DNA of 64,000 nucleotides from GCA-2730975 sp937893275 (GCA_963968595.1 CAXAHJ010000004.1:27304-91303); one strand, 5' to 3'. Shown: positions 8,152 through 17,677, counted from the stretch's first letter. Made by a program: numbers and translations. Notes: a model not told the origin generated them from the letters alone.

Positions 8152-9498
8152 TCAAGAAGCCTCACTGGCATCGGCAAGAGCAAACATAAGTTGGGCGGAG
8201 GACACGACTTTACCATTAACCCGACACTCGGCGGAAGCGGTGGCAAGTTTGTCACCTCGCACCTTCTCAAGTTTGGCACTGATTTCAAGCTGATCCCCAG
8301 GCACTACGGGACGGCGAAACTTCACCTTGTCGGCGCTCATAAAGAAAGCCACCTTTCCTTCCGCTGATCCGCGACGCAGGAGCAACAACCCGGCAGCTTG
8401 GGCCATGGCTTCCAATTGAAGTACCCCGGGCATTACCGGCTGCCCTGGGAAATGTCCCGGAAAAAAGGGTTCGTTGATGCTGACGTTCTTTATAGCAACC
8501 AAGCTTTCCTCGCCATCAATGGAGACCACTTTGTCGATCATCACGAAGGGAAAACGATGGGGCAGCACATCAAGCACTCGACGTATGTCGAGTGCCGTCT
8601 CATGAGCCTCCACATGAGCCTTCCCTTTCTGTTTCCCCGCCGCCCCCGCCTTCTTTTTTCCGGCACCTGCCATACGCTCGGCTAGCTTGGCGGTAATCTC
8701 AGAATTGAGAGCATGACCGGGGCGGACACAGACTAGATGGGCTTTTAATGACTTCCCAAGAAGAGTCACGTCGCCAATTACATCGAGAATCTTGTGTCGC
8801 ACGAACTCGTCTTCGAAGCGGAGAGGTTCCTTGGACAGAATTTTGTCACCCTTGATGACAATCGCGCTATCCAAGCTACCGCCCTGTATCTTTCCTAATT
8901 TCAAGAGTTCCTCGATATCCTCGAAAATAGTGAAAGTGCGGGCAGGAGCAAGTTGAGCGACATAGGTCTCAGGATCAATGTCGATGGATAAATGTTGAAC
9001 GTGTATGCCACGATCGTCGGCGGAAGTGCAGGTAATGCGAAACCCATCGTAAGGTAGCGCGATAATGGAACGATTCCCTGATGTAACGGAGATGGGTTCG
9101 TCCAAGACGAAATATTCCCGATCGGCGTCTTGCTCGACCGGTTCGGCCTCTTGCACCAAGTTTACGAAGGGTCGGGCGGAACCGTCCATAATCGGAGGTT
9201 CGCTGGCGTCCAATTCCACCACCGCATTATCCACCCCACAACCGGCAAGGGCACTCATGACATGCTCGATGGTATGCACCTTGGCATTGCCCTCGCTAAT
9301 GGTTGTGCTCCGCACAAATTCAGTCGCGTTTTCAGATTTTGGCCGAATTTCGGGTTTTCCGAAAAGGTCCACCCTACGAAAGACGATACCAGCGTTTACG
9401 TCAGCAGGCTTTAGGGTGAGCGTTACCGCTTCGCCCGTATGGAGAGATTTCCCCTTAAGACTGCGTTCTCTTAGAATTGACCTTTGCTTAGTCCCCAT
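8152..9498 (-). CDS. lpxC/fabZ: Bifunctional LpxC deacetylase / FabZ dehydratase
   Basis: The first ~277 residues are LpxC, the zinc deacetylase committing UDP-3-O-acyl-GlcNAc to lipid A: His79 (TIEHV), His235 and Asp239 (RHKILD) are the zinc ligands and His262 (PGHALN) the catalytic histidine. A Lys/Ala/Gly-rich linker (about 278-300) leads to FabZ, the 3-hydroxyacyl-ACP dehydratase, with catalytic His349 (FFPGHFPGQPVMPGV) and Glu363. Both active sites look intact. The same fusion is known in Bacteroidetes and relatives. The enzymes compete for or hand over the same 3-hydroxyacyl-ACP pool, so fusion fixes their ratio. lpxA follows 18 bases downstream. Confidence 0.95.
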   Translation of the reverse strand: MGTKQRSILRERSLKGKSLHTGEAVTLTLKPADVNAGIVFRRVDLFGKPEIRPKSENATEFVRSTTISEGNAKVHTIEHVMSALAGCGVDNAVVELDASEPPIMDGSARPFVNLVQEAEPVEQDADREYFVLDEPISVTSGNRSIIALPYDGFRITCTSADDRGIHVQHLSIDIDPETYVAQLAPARTFTIFEDIEELLKLGKIQGGSLDSAIVIKGDKILSKEPLRFEDEFVRHKILDVIGDVTLLGKSLKAHLVCVRPGHALNSEITAKLAERMAGAGKKKAGAAGKQKGKAHVEAHETALDIRRVLDVLPHRFPFVMIDKVVSIDGEESLVAIKNVSINEPFFPGHFPGQPVMPGVLQLEAMAQAAGLLLLRRGSAEGKVAFFMSADKVKFRRPVVPGDQLEISAKLEKVRGDKLATASAECRVNGKVVSSAQLMFALADASEAS

Positions 9499-9615
9499 AC
9501 ACGGGGAATGATGTTACCCGAAGGTTGTTAGACTGTAAAGCCGTAAGCTTGATGAGGTTTCTACCTCAAGGCTTGCAAAACGAGTAGGTGGTCAGTAAAT
9601 ACAAGATTTAGGGAA

Positions 9616-9786
9616 ATGGCCATTATCAGTAAAACTAAGCGAAAGTACTTCAAGCGAATGTACTACCGAAAGATGGAGACACTCCTTCGGTCAAATTCAT
9701 ACAAGAAAACGATTGGTCGTTTCATAATAGCGATTTGCTTTGTCGTCTCGGGAATTCTTGCCGGACTACTTTATCTCGGAAGGTAA
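9616..9786 (+). CDS. Small single-pass membrane protein, 56 aa, unknown
   Basis: This ORF was translated by hand from the 316-base gap between lpxC-fabZ and the leucine-rich repeat gene. The first 35 residues are very basic (MAIISKTKRKYFKRMYYRKM and on), followed by one hydrophobic helix (FIIAICFVVSGILAGLLYLG, residues 36-55) ending in Arg. The positive-inside rule would place the basic end in the cytoplasm. AGGGA lies directly before the start (spacing short). I do not recognise a family. The clear basic-plus-helix design argues against chance, but its small size leaves it uncertain. The rest of the gap (9499-9615) is the upstream region of lpxC-fabZ and holds nothing else I can support. Confidence 0.5.
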   Translation: MAIISKTKRKYFKRMYYRKMETLLRSNSYKKTIGRFIIAICFVVSGILAGLLYLGR

Positions 9787-9814
9787 TTCCTAAGTGAACC
9801 GAGAGGTTCTAGTT

Positions 9815-11377
9815 TCACTCCGGAACAAGGGCTGCTTTCTCGTCGAATGCTCCAGACTTTAAAGTTTTAGCCCATGTCAGATAGTTAGCGATCTTATCCT
9901 CAGGAGCCAAAGTGTCGTCTTGAGCAAAGTCATATAATCGTTCGTAGAGATTAACCTTTAGAAAATTCCCTAAACGGAGGTTGGCTACCTTATCCCCCAT
10001 CAAAACGGCCAAAAGAGGACCCATTTCTGTTACTCGAGAATGTTGCTTGCCGAGAGTAACTCGATTGGAAGCTTCTCGAAACTGTTCTAGGAGCTCGAAA
10101 GTTTCAGCATCCTTCAAATCAAGATTGTTGGCGGCAATGCCCAAACGAGACAATTTTTTCAATCTTTTGATAGGACTGATGTCGGATACGAAGTTGCCGG
10201 AAAGACCCAGCACTCGAAGTTCGTCCAGATTGGCAACAGGTTGAATATCTGTGAAATGATTGTGCTGCAAATGGAGTTCGCGAAGCGAAGTCAGTTTCCT
10301 TAAGGCACGCAAATCACTGAGACGATTTTCGGTAAGGTAAAGGTATTCGAGATTGGTCATGTCGAAAAGCCCGCGAACATCCGACAAGTGGTTGTCGGAC
10401 AAGACTAATCTCCGAAGAGAAGTGAAGTCCTTGAAATCGTTAGCGTTCTTTAGTTCATTTGCTCCAAGAAGTAGAATTTCTATGCTCGGCAAATTAGACA
10501 TGGAAGAGAGTTCGGTAATTCGGTTCTCGAAAAGATATAATTCTTTCAAACGAGAAAGGCCTTGGAGTTCGCCGAAGGGATCATGATCACGCTTCCCATT
10601 GCCGCTGAAGTCCGAGAAAGGCTCATTGGCATCGAAAGATTTGTTCTTATTCTGATCCTCGTAAGGTTCTGATGCTCCCAGCTGGTTTCCTTGAAGATGA
10701 AGAACTTCTAGGTTTTTGAGTTTTGAAATTCCTTCCAGATCGAGAAGACGATTGTTGGAGGCATCAAACATTCGTAGCGCACTGAAATTGCCAATGCCGC
10801 TCAGTCCACGGAGACGGTTGTTCGCGACTCGAAGCTCTTCCAGTTTCCATGGCGCCTTTTGCCGATTTGCATGAATGCCAACCAACTCGACTTTCAGTGC
10901 GTAGTTTTGCAAGGGTGTAAGTCGAGGAGCCTCAGATTCTATTCTTATTTCCTTAATCCGGCTAATCATTCTGATACTAGCTAAGAGACCTTCGGAATCC
11001 AATTTCTTGAGGTCACGAATACGATTCCCGGAAAGATCCAATCGGCGCAGATGGGCCAATTCCGCAATCGGAGAGATATCCTCGATATGGTTGTCCCTAA
11101 GAACCAGTGAAGTAAGATTTTCCGCTGCTTCAAGACCGGTCAGGTCACGGATGCCGGCTCCATTCAATTCAAATCGCAAGAGTTTTGCGGCAACCAGTTC
11201 CTCGGTCAATTCACCTTGATCCACTTGAAGGGTTCGACTGAGCGCTTCCTCCAAGGCTGGTTCAGGAACGAAAAGAGGTTTTGCCTCGAGGTGCAAGGAT
11301 GCCAAAACTGAAGCACACGCGATTGATAGCACGACCAAACGATTAGCGGACCAATCTCTGAGGGGAAGAAGAATCAT
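9815..11377 (-). CDS. Exported leucine-rich repeat protein with EF-hand-like insert
   Basis: A signal-peptide-like N-terminus (about residues 10-32) precedes a cap and then a leucine-rich repeat array of the bacterial SDS22/internalin type (x-LxxLxLxxNxIxDIxx, 21-22 residues each), seen at about 66-125, 178-230 and 272-420. Between two repeats, residues 233-270 hold an acidic insert: 241-252 reads DQNKNKSFDANE, matching the EF-hand loop pattern with ligands at positions 1, 3, 5, 9 and 12, and DFSGNGKRDHDPF follows as a second, looser loop. The array probably binds a protein or polysaccharide outside the cytoplasm. The last 100 residues are helical and unrecognised. It lies directly downstream of pyc, with a weak hairpin between. 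Confidence 0.8.
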   Translation of the reverse strand: MILLPLRDWSANRLVVLSIACASVLASLHLEAKPLFVPEPALEEALSRTLQVDQGELTEELVAAKLLRFELNGAGIRDLTGLEAAENLTSLVLRDNHIEDISPIAELAHLRRLDLSGNRIRDLKKLDSEGLLASIRMISRIKEIRIESEAPRLTPLQNYALKVELVGIHANRQKAPWKLEELRVANNRLRGLSGIGNFSALRMFDASNNRLLDLEGISKLKNLEVLHLQGNQLGASEPYEDQNKNKSFDANEPFSDFSGNGKRDHDPFGELQGLSRLKELYLFENRITELSSMSNLPSIEILLLGANELKNANDFKDFTSLRRLVLSDNHLSDVRGLFDMTNLEYLYLTENRLSDLRALRKLTSLRELHLQHNHFTDIQPVANLDELRVLGLSGNFVSDISPIKRLKKLSRLGIAANNLDLKDAETFELLEQFREASNRVTLGKQHSRVTEMGPLLAVLMGDKVANLRLGNFLKVNLYERLYDFAQDDTLAPEDKIANYLTWAKTLKSGAFDEKAALVPE

Positions 11378-11386
11378 TAGATTTAT

Positions 11387-11410
11387 AAAAGTCGACCGCG
11401 ATCGACAAAA
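11387..11410 (-). terminator. Weak hairpin followed by T run after pyc
   Basis: Reading the minus strand after the pyc stop, GTCGA and TCGAC can pair around a 6-base loop (arms 11402-11406 and 11391-11395), followed by TTTTATAAAT. The stem is only 5 bp, so this is at best a weak intrinsic terminator. It lies within the upstream region of the leucine-rich repeat gene. Confidence 0.3.
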
Positions 11411-11412
11411 GT

Positions 11413-14400
11413 TTAGCGAAAACGGGCCACAAGATCCTTTGATTCGACCGAGTCTCCTACATTCACTAAAATTGCGTCCACAACACCGTCGGCTTGAGCG
11501 TAGAGAGTGGTCTGCATCTTCATGGCTTCAAGCACGGCAATCTTGTCGCCCTTTTTAACAGGCTTGCCCACACTCGTGGAAATGCTGCTGATCATTGCTG
11601 GTATAGGAGCTCCGAGATGCAACAGGTTGGCGGGGTCGGCCTTCTCTCGAGCCTTGGTATCACCCTTGACGGAATTGTCGGGCACCAATGTCTGACGTGC
11701 CTTTCCATTGAGTTCGAAAGTGAGCACGCGAATCCCCTTTTCGTCAGGTTCGCCGACATGCAAAAGTTTTATAAAGAGGGTTTTGCCTTCCTCGATTTCA
11801 ACCGAAATTTCCTCGCCTGGCTCAAGCCCGTGAAAAAAGGCTGTTGTTGGTAAAACGGAAATGTCGCTGAACTTTGCCCGGAAGGCAACAAAGTCCTGAT
11901 GCACTTTCGGGTACATGATATGGGAGAAGAGGTCGTCATCACTCAGTTTTCGACCCAACTTTTTGGCAATGGCGGCCCCTTCCTTCACGAGATCGAGTTT
12001 GGGTACGGAAGCGCCAGGCCGTCCATGGATCGGCTTACGCTTACCCAAGATGGCCTTTCTTACCTTAGTGGGCCAACCACCGAGAGGTTGCCCAAGATTA
12101 CCGGAGAGCAGGTCTATGACCGACTCGGGGAAACCGGTTTCTTCGGGGAGATTAACCAAGTCATCAGGCTTGACACCCTTGGTGATGAGGAAGATAGCGA
12201 GATCGCCGACACTCTTGCTGCTAGGCGTCACCTTTACGATATTACCGAGCAGACGGTTTACCTCTCGATAGGTTTTTACGACGTCGGGCCAACGTTTGCC
12301 CAAGCCAAGAGCGGCCGCCTGCTCGCGAAGGTTGGTGTACTGCCCACCTGGCATTTGATGCTGGTAGACCTCGGCGCTCCCAAAGGGGGGCGAACTGTCG
12401 AAGGGAGCGTAATACTGTCGGACCGCTTCCCAGTAAATCGAAAGTTCGTTGAGACAATCCAAATCCAGTTTGGTAGCTCTTGGAGAATTGCGTAATGCAT
12501 GGGCCACCGAGTTGAGGTTTGGCTGGCTGGTACAGCCCGACATCGAAGAAACTGCCAGATCCACCACGTCGACACCGGCTTCAGATGCCTTGAGTACGGA
12601 AGCCGAAGCGATACCACTGGAGTCGTGCGTGTGAAAATGAATGGGGATACCGACTTCGTTTCGCAAAGCCTTCACTAGCTTGTAAGCGGCGACCGGATGG
12701 CAAAGACCGGCCATATCCTTAATCGCGAGCAAATGGGCCCCCATCTTTTCGAGCTCCTTGGCCATATCGACATAATAGGAGAGCAAATACTTCTCTTCCG
12801 CTTTGTCCGTAAAATCGCCCGTAAAACAGATGGACGCCTCGCAAAGGGACTTTGTGTGTTCGCTGACGGTTTCTATGGCCACCTTCAAATTCGGCAGGTA
12901 GTTCAGGGAGTCGAAAACCCGAAAAACATCCATCCCCGCCTCCGAGGCGTGAATCACGAAATCCTTTACCACGTTGTCCGGGTAATTCGCGTAACCCACG
13001 GCATTGGAACCGCGAAGAAGCATCTGAAAGAGGATGTTGGGAATCTTTTCACGAAGGGTTCGCAACCGCTCGTAGGGACACTCCCCGAGAAAACGCATGC
13101 AGGTGTCGAAGGTGGCACCGCCCCACATTTCCAAACTGAATAGTTCCGAGGTTCTCCGCGCAATACAGTCGGCGACCTTGAGCATGTCGTAGGTGCGCAT
13201 TCGGGCAGCAAACAAGGACTGGTGAGCATCGCGAAGAGTGGTATCGGTAACCAACAAGCTCTTCTGCTTACGTACCCACTCCGAAAATTTTTCGGGGCCC
13301 ATTTCGACAAGTAAATCCTTAGTACCCTTGGGGATTTCGGATTTGTGATCATAGTCGGGTTCAATCAAGGGCAAGGGGGCACTGGAACGCTCCCTACCCT
13401 TCACTTGGGGATTTCCGTTCACCACGACATCTCCAAGGTAGCTCAACAGTTTGGAAGCCCGGTCTCGACGAGGCTTGAACCTGAAGAGGGCCGGCGTCAC
13501 GTCGATCATCGAGGTAGTCGCCTTTCCCTTGATGAATTTCTCTTGAGTAATGACGTTCTCCAGAAAAGGAATGTTGGTCTTGACCCCGCGAATACGCATT
13601 TCCCGCAATGCCCTGTGCATTCGATCCAAAGCCAGAGGCAGGTTGGGACCCGAAGCCGTTATTTTCACGAGCAAGGAATCGTAAAAAGGCGTAATGATAG
13701 CCCCCGTCTCGCCCATGGCGCCATCGAGTCGCACTCCAAAACCAGCCGCCGACCGATAATTCAGAATCTTGCCGTAGTCGGGAGCAAAGTCCTTTTCGGG
13801 GTCCTCGGTGGTTACTCGGCATTGAACAGCGCAACCGGTGCGGGGGATTTGATCCTGTCGAGGAATAGCCACTTCCTCTCCATGCAAGGAAAAGCCCTCG
13901 GCAATTAGGATTTGAGAGCGTACGATATCTATGCCCGTGATTTGCTCCGTCACCGTGTGCTCGACCTGGATACGGGGATTCATCTCAATGAAAAACCACT
14001 CTCCCGTATCCATGTCCAAGAGGAACTCGACCGTACCCGCGTTGTCGTATCTTATCCCCTTGGCAAGCCTCACGGCCGCTCCGCACAGTTCGGCAACCGT
14101 GTCATCGGGCAACCCAATGGAAGGAGCAACTTCAACCACTTTCTGGTAGCGCCGCTGGACCGAGCAATCCCGCTCGTGCAGGTGGACCACATTACCGTGC
14201 TTATCTCCAAGGATCTGCACTTCCAAGTGCTTTGCCCGCCTAATGTATCGCTCGAGAAACACGGCGGGGTTTCCAAATGCTTGATCCGCTTCGTTGCGAG
14301 CCTCCTCGAGGGAGGCCATCAAATCCTTTTCTTCCCTCACCACCCTCATTCCTCGACCTCCCCCGCCGAAAGCCGCCTTGATAATAAGAGGAAAACCGAT

Positions 14401-14850
14401 CTTCTTGGCCCACTTTCTAGCCTCGGCGGGCTTGACTACCGGGTCGGGTGTAGCCGGCAAGGTAGGCACACCGGCCTGATCGGCAGCCTTGCGGGCAGCT
14501 ACCTTGTCGCCCATCTGTTCCAATAGTTCGGGCCGCGGTCCGACAAAGGTCAGTCCCGCCTCGGAACAAGCGTAAGCGAAGGGAGCATTTTCGGAAAGAA
14601 AGCCATAGCCGGGATGGATGAGATCCACTCCCTTTTCCTTGGCAATCGAAACAACTCCTTCAATATCTAGATAGGCGGCTACGGGTCCCTTCCCCTTCCC
14701 TACGAGGTAAGCTTCGTCGGCTTTGAAGCGATGAACGCCAAAACGATCCTCTTCGGCGTAAACTGCAACTGTACGGAAGTTCAGTTCGGTTGCGCTGCGA
14801 AAAACACGCACAGCTATTTCGCTACGATTAGCGGCTAAAATTTTCTTCAT
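11413..14850 (-). CDS. pyc: Pyruvate carboxylase
   Basis: This 1145-residue single-chain enzyme carboxylates pyruvate to oxaloacetate with ATP and bicarbonate, the anaplerotic feed of the TCA cycle. Domains in order: biotin carboxylase/ATP-grasp (1-455; GGGGRGMR glycine loop near 165, IQVEHTVTEQ near 297), carboxyltransferase of the HMGL-like barrel (about 530-800; TDTTLRDAHQSL), the PYC linker/C-terminal CT region (to ~1060), and biotinyl carrier (1075-1145) with AMKMQ, biotin on Lys1111. The length matches alpha4-type PYC. No biotin ligase gene is nearby. It is transcribed alone; the gene before it is 80 bases away. Confidence 0.97.
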   Translation of the reverse strand: MKKILAANRSEIAVRVFRSATELNFRTVAVYAEEDRFGVHRFKADEAYLVGKGKGPVAAYLDIEGVVSIAKEKGVDLIHPGYGFLSENAPFAYACSEAGLTFVGPRPELLEQMGDKVAARKAADQAGVPTLPATPDPVVKPAEARKWAKKIGFPLIIKAAFGGGGRGMRVVREEKDLMASLEEARNEADQAFGNPAVFLERYIRRAKHLEVQILGDKHGNVVHLHERDCSVQRRYQKVVEVAPSIGLPDDTVAELCGAAVRLAKGIRYDNAGTVEFLLDMDTGEWFFIEMNPRIQVEHTVTEQITGIDIVRSQILIAEGFSLHGEEVAIPRQDQIPRTGCAVQCRVTTEDPEKDFAPDYGKILNYRSAAGFGVRLDGAMGETGAIITPFYDSLLVKITASGPNLPLALDRMHRALREMRIRGVKTNIPFLENVITQEKFIKGKATTSMIDVTPALFRFKPRRDRASKLLSYLGDVVVNGNPQVKGRERSSAPLPLIEPDYDHKSEIPKGTKDLLVEMGPEKFSEWVRKQKSLLVTDTTLRDAHQSLFAARMRTYDMLKVADCIARRTSELFSLEMWGGATFDTCMRFLGECPYERLRTLREKIPNILFQMLLRGSNAVGYANYPDNVVKDFVIHASEAGMDVFRVFDSLNYLPNLKVAIETVSEHTKSLCEASICFTGDFTDKAEEKYLLSYYVDMAKELEKMGAHLLAIKDMAGLCHPVAAYKLVKALRNEVGIPIHFHTHDSSGIASASVLKASEAGVDVVDLAVSSMSGCTSQPNLNSVAHALRNSPRATKLDLDCLNELSIYWEAVRQYYAPFDSSPPFGSAEVYQHQMPGGQYTNLREQAAALGLGKRWPDVVKTYREVNRLLGNIVKVTPSSKSVGDLAIFLITKGVKPDDLVNLPEETGFPESVIDLLSGNLGQPLGGWPTKVRKAILGKRKPIHGRPGASVPKLDLVKEGAAIAKKLGRKLSDDDLFSHIMYPKVHQDFVAFRAKFSDISVLPTTAFFHGLEPGEEISVEIEEGKTLFIKLLHVGEPDEKGIRVLTFELNGKARQTLVPDNSVKGDTKAREKADPANLLHLGAPIPAMISSISTSVGKPVKKGDKIAVLEAMKMQTTLYAQADGVVDAILVNVGDSVESKDLVARFR

Positions 14851-14930
14851 TGAAAGACAGGCTATATGACTCTTGAGTAAAACGAAAACGGGGGGACTAT
14901 CGATGGCCTTTCAGCCTAAAGAACTCAACG

Positions 14931-15863
14931 TCAAAATGAAAACCGAGCAACATCCGAATCGAGAATCATCCGAAAGCTCTCGAACCACGGATCCACGAAT
15001 GAAAAGAGTCCAAAGTGATAAATCAACGCCGCAGATGCAAGAAAAGGGCCAAAGGGTACTTCGACGCCCCATCCGACCTTAGCCTGCTCACCTGATTCAT
15101 GCCCTTCGGGCCTGACCTTTTCCTGAGCCAAGGCTACGGGCAATAACATAATCGTACCGAGCAAGGCACCTCCGAAGATTGTAAACAAGGCGCCTTGCCA
15201 ACCACAGAATGCCCCGATACATCCAAGCAACTTGACGTCGCCTTCCCCTAAGGCCTCCTTTCCCATCGCTTTTTCGGCAAGAAGGCCAATCCAATAAAGA
15301 GAGGCCGAGCCCACGAGAATCCCAAGCAGCGCATCCAAACCGGATTGAAAATGCTCTAATTTGCCTCCAACTTCTACACCCAATCGCATCGCGGGAAAGA
15401 AAAAGGCTAAGGCCAAGCCAATCAAGGCACCGCCTATACTGAAACGATCGGGAATGATAAAACTTTCAAGATCGGTCACAGCCGCCCCAATAAGCAAACA
15501 GGCAAACACCGAGCCAATGAGAGCTTTCTCCGGATAAGCCCCGCCACCGAAAGTAAGAACCGCCCATGCAAAAGCCGCACCAGTCAATGCTTCCACGATC
15601 CAATAACGCGAAGAAATCCTCGTGGCGCAGCAAGCTGCCTTCCCTCGCAATAAAAGCCATGAGAAAATGGGGATATTCAACCACCAGGGAATCGGAACGT
15701 TGCAGGATGGGCATTTCGACCCGGGTCTCCACATTGATTCTTCACGGGGAATGCGGTAGGCGCAAACATTCAGGAAACTGCCGAAGACGCTTCCCAAGAT
15801 AAAGGCCCAAACACCGGCAAAAGTCGGGTGTTCTTGGACAAAAGCCGATAACAGGAAATTCAT
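14931..15863 (-). CDS. pilD: Prepilin peptidase / N-methyltransferase (A24)
   Basis: This is an inner-membrane aspartate protease that cleaves type IV prepilin-like leaders and N-methylates the new Phe. Residues 20-42 have the GSVFGSFLNVCAYRIPRE methylase-domain motif and CPSC at about 50-53. The second cysteine pair expected further on is altered to ACCATRISSRYWIVE, adjacent cysteines rather than CxxC. The two catalytic aspartates are in AVTDLESFIIPDRFS and in GEGDVKLL. About eight hydrophobic segments follow. The symbol is by family; gspO is equally possible, because no pilin or secretion genes are in this window. It starts immediately after aroE's stop, at the end of the yggS-sirB1-aroE run. 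Confidence 0.9.
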   Translation of the reverse strand: MNFLLSAFVQEHPTFAGVWAFILGSVFGSFLNVCAYRIPREESMWRPGSKCPSCNVPIPWWLNIPIFSWLLLRGKAACCATRISSRYWIVEALTGAAFAWAVLTFGGGAYPEKALIGSVFACLLIGAAVTDLESFIIPDRFSIGGALIGLALAFFFPAMRLGVEVGGKLEHFQSGLDALLGILVGSASLYWIGLLAEKAMGKEALGEGDVKLLGCIGAFCGWQGALFTIFGGALLGTIMLLPVALAQEKVRPEGHESGEQAKVGWGVEVPFGPFLASAALIYHFGLFSFVDPWFESFRMILDSDVARFSF

Positions 15864-16775
15864 TTAAGAGAGTTTTTTTCGAGCGGCCTCAAACATTGCG
15901 TCTATGGGAACATCCGTTCCGGTCCAAATAGAGAGGGAGCGAGCCGCTTGGTGAACTAGCATGGACAAACCGTTGGTCGCTCGCAAGCCGAGATCTCGCG
16001 CCTGCCGGAGCAAGGCGGTCTCCGCTGGATTGTAGACCATGTCGTAGACCTTAACTCCCATCGGCAACGCGGAGAGATCAAAAGGTGAAGGATCTTCGGG
16101 CCTCAATCCGAGAGAGGTCGCGTTGATGACGACGAGGTCACTTTGATGGGCAAATACTGATGATGCTTCGTCAAAACCGAAAGCCTGCACACTGGCGGCT
16201 TCATCGCCCACTTCGGGCAAAGCTGCTAGCAATTCGCCAAGCCGGTGAGACGAACGATTACCGATCCAAAGCTTGCGACAACCTCGAAGGAGACATTGAG
16301 CCGCCGCTGCTCGAGCAGCTCCGCCGGCACCCAGAAGAATCACCTTGGAGCCATCTAGGTCGACCTCCAACTCCTCACGAAGGGCTTGCTCCAAACCATA
16401 ACCGTCCGTATTGAAACCTCGCCATCCGGCGTCACTGGCCATCAAGGTATTGACAGCACCTATGGCTCTCGCCTCGGCACTCAGCTCAACCACTAAGTCG
16501 AGAGCTTGAATCTTGTGAGGAATCGTTAGGTTTAGTCCGCGAAATCCTGCCTTTAATAAGAGAGGCAACACCTCCGACAAACGCTCGGCTTCGACCTCTA
16601 TGCGCCGATAACGCCATTTCGCGAAGCGGGGATCCGACTTCGCCATTTCGAACAAAGCTGCGTTATGGATTGCGGGACTAATGGAATGCCCGATCGGAAA
16701 ACCGAGAACGGCGAGAGACATTCCCTCTTGGGATATGCCCGTCAAATCTTCAGGTCTTAAGATTTCCTCAGGCAT
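15864..16775 (-). CDS. aroE: Shikimate dehydrogenase
   Basis: AroE reduces 3-dehydroshikimate to shikimate with NADPH in aromatic amino acid synthesis. GFPIGHSISPAIHN and NLTIPHK (catalytic Lys) mark the substrate domain, GFNTDGYGL carries the partner Asp, and LGAGGAARAAAAQ is the nucleotide-binding loop. The length, 303 aa, is slightly more than E. coli AroE because of a short N-terminal lead. The start is the ATG at 16775: GAGG lies 4 bases upstream and the ATG overlaps the end of the preceding gene by 8 bases. An upstream in-frame codon at 16799 lacks that signal. Confidence 0.93.
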   Translation of the reverse strand: MPEEILRPEDLTGISQEGMSLAVLGFPIGHSISPAIHNAALFEMAKSDPRFAKWRYRRIEVEAERLSEVLPLLLKAGFRGLNLTIPHKIQALDLVVELSAEARAIGAVNTLMASDAGWRGFNTDGYGLEQALREELEVDLDGSKVILLGAGGAARAAAAQCLLRGCRKLWIGNRSSHRLGELLAALPEVGDEAASVQAFGFDEASSVFAHQSDLVVINATSLGLRPEDPSPFDLSALPMGVKVYDMVYNPAETALLRQARDLGLRATNGLSMLVHQAARSLSIWTGTDVPIDAMFEAARKKLS

Positions 16776-17637
16776 TCGCCTCACGGCGCAAAGCACCATC
16801 GAATTCAGAGACGAACCGGAGAAAGAGCCCTGCCAAATCCATATTTCCCGCTTGGCGATAATGCATGGCCAAATTGCGACAACCCCGACTTAGCGTTTCA
16901 GCAACCGTCACGGGGAGCAAATAGGCACCCGACTGAGCCGAAGGGGAGTCGCCCAAGAAAGCTTCCAGTTCATGTGCCTCTCGGAAACGCCCCCCAGACC
17001 AAACATCGATGTAAAAGGGAGGTTCTTCCGTAAAGCAACCGACCATGAAGCGTCCCGGAAGTCCGATCGGCTCTAGTTCAAAGCCAATGCGGCGGGCCAT
17101 CAGCAAATAAATGACGGAAAGCGTTATCGGCAAACCTCGACGACGTTCCACGACCTTATGAATAAAGCTGTTGTCGGGGTCACTGAAATCCTTTGTCGCA
17201 CCCCTGAAACCATATTCATGAAAAAACACTCGATTCATAATCCGGCATTGATCTCTTGCCGAAATCGGCGGCGTCATCAATTCTCGACAACGCTCAGACA
17301 TTTCGTCCAAAAACAAGTGACAGGCAGTTACATCACAGGTTGGAGAAACCGTACGATCCAGTAAAAACCAGCCCGTTTCTAGTTCATATTTCAGAGAACG
17401 AATAAACTCCAAAAAAGCCTGAACACCATCCGCCCAACCCAGTTCATCAAGAAGTTCTCCGGCCCGACTAGCCAGAGCCGCATCCAATCCCTGCGCGGTC
17501 TCTCTCAAAAAAGTCTCTCCGGAACCAGACAGACGCGTCAACTCCTCAAGCAAAGCCTTGTGTACTAAAGGCGAGTCATCATCAAGAAGACCAAGGAGAG
17601 CTTTCGCCCTATCAGGAGACAAAGGATTTTCAGTCAC
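16768..17637 (-). CDS. SirB1-type transglutaminase-like family protein
   Basis: The central region (about residues 75-200) matches the SirB1/transglutaminase-core family: VFFHEYGFRG, then RRGLPITLSVIYLLMARRIG, then LEPIGLPGRFMVGC. Family members end in tetratricopeptide-like helices, and ETLSRGCRNLAMHYRQAGN fits. The catalytic Cys of true transglutaminases is not obvious (the family core reads LPITLSV), as is usual in this family, so a non-enzymatic role is likely. Start uncertain: the GTG at 17637 is chosen because it opens just before the conserved region; a TTG at 17712 would overlap yggS by 35 bases. The role is unknown; the position between yggS and aroE suggests only a shared transcript. 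Confidence 0.8.
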   Translation of the reverse strand: MTENPLSPDRAKALLGLLDDDSPLVHKALLEELTRLSGSGETFLRETAQGLDAALASRAGELLDELGWADGVQAFLEFIRSLKYELETGWFLLDRTVSPTCDVTACHLFLDEMSERCRELMTPPISARDQCRIMNRVFFHEYGFRGATKDFSDPDNSFIHKVVERRRGLPITLSVIYLLMARRIGFELEPIGLPGRFMVGCFTEEPPFYIDVWSGGRFREAHELEAFLGDSPSAQSGAYLLPVTVAETLSRGCRNLAMHYRQAGNMDLAGLFLRFVSEFDGALRREANA

Positions 17638-17677
17638 TGATGCAGTTTCGCGCCACTCAGGTTGCCGGCGCAAGCCT

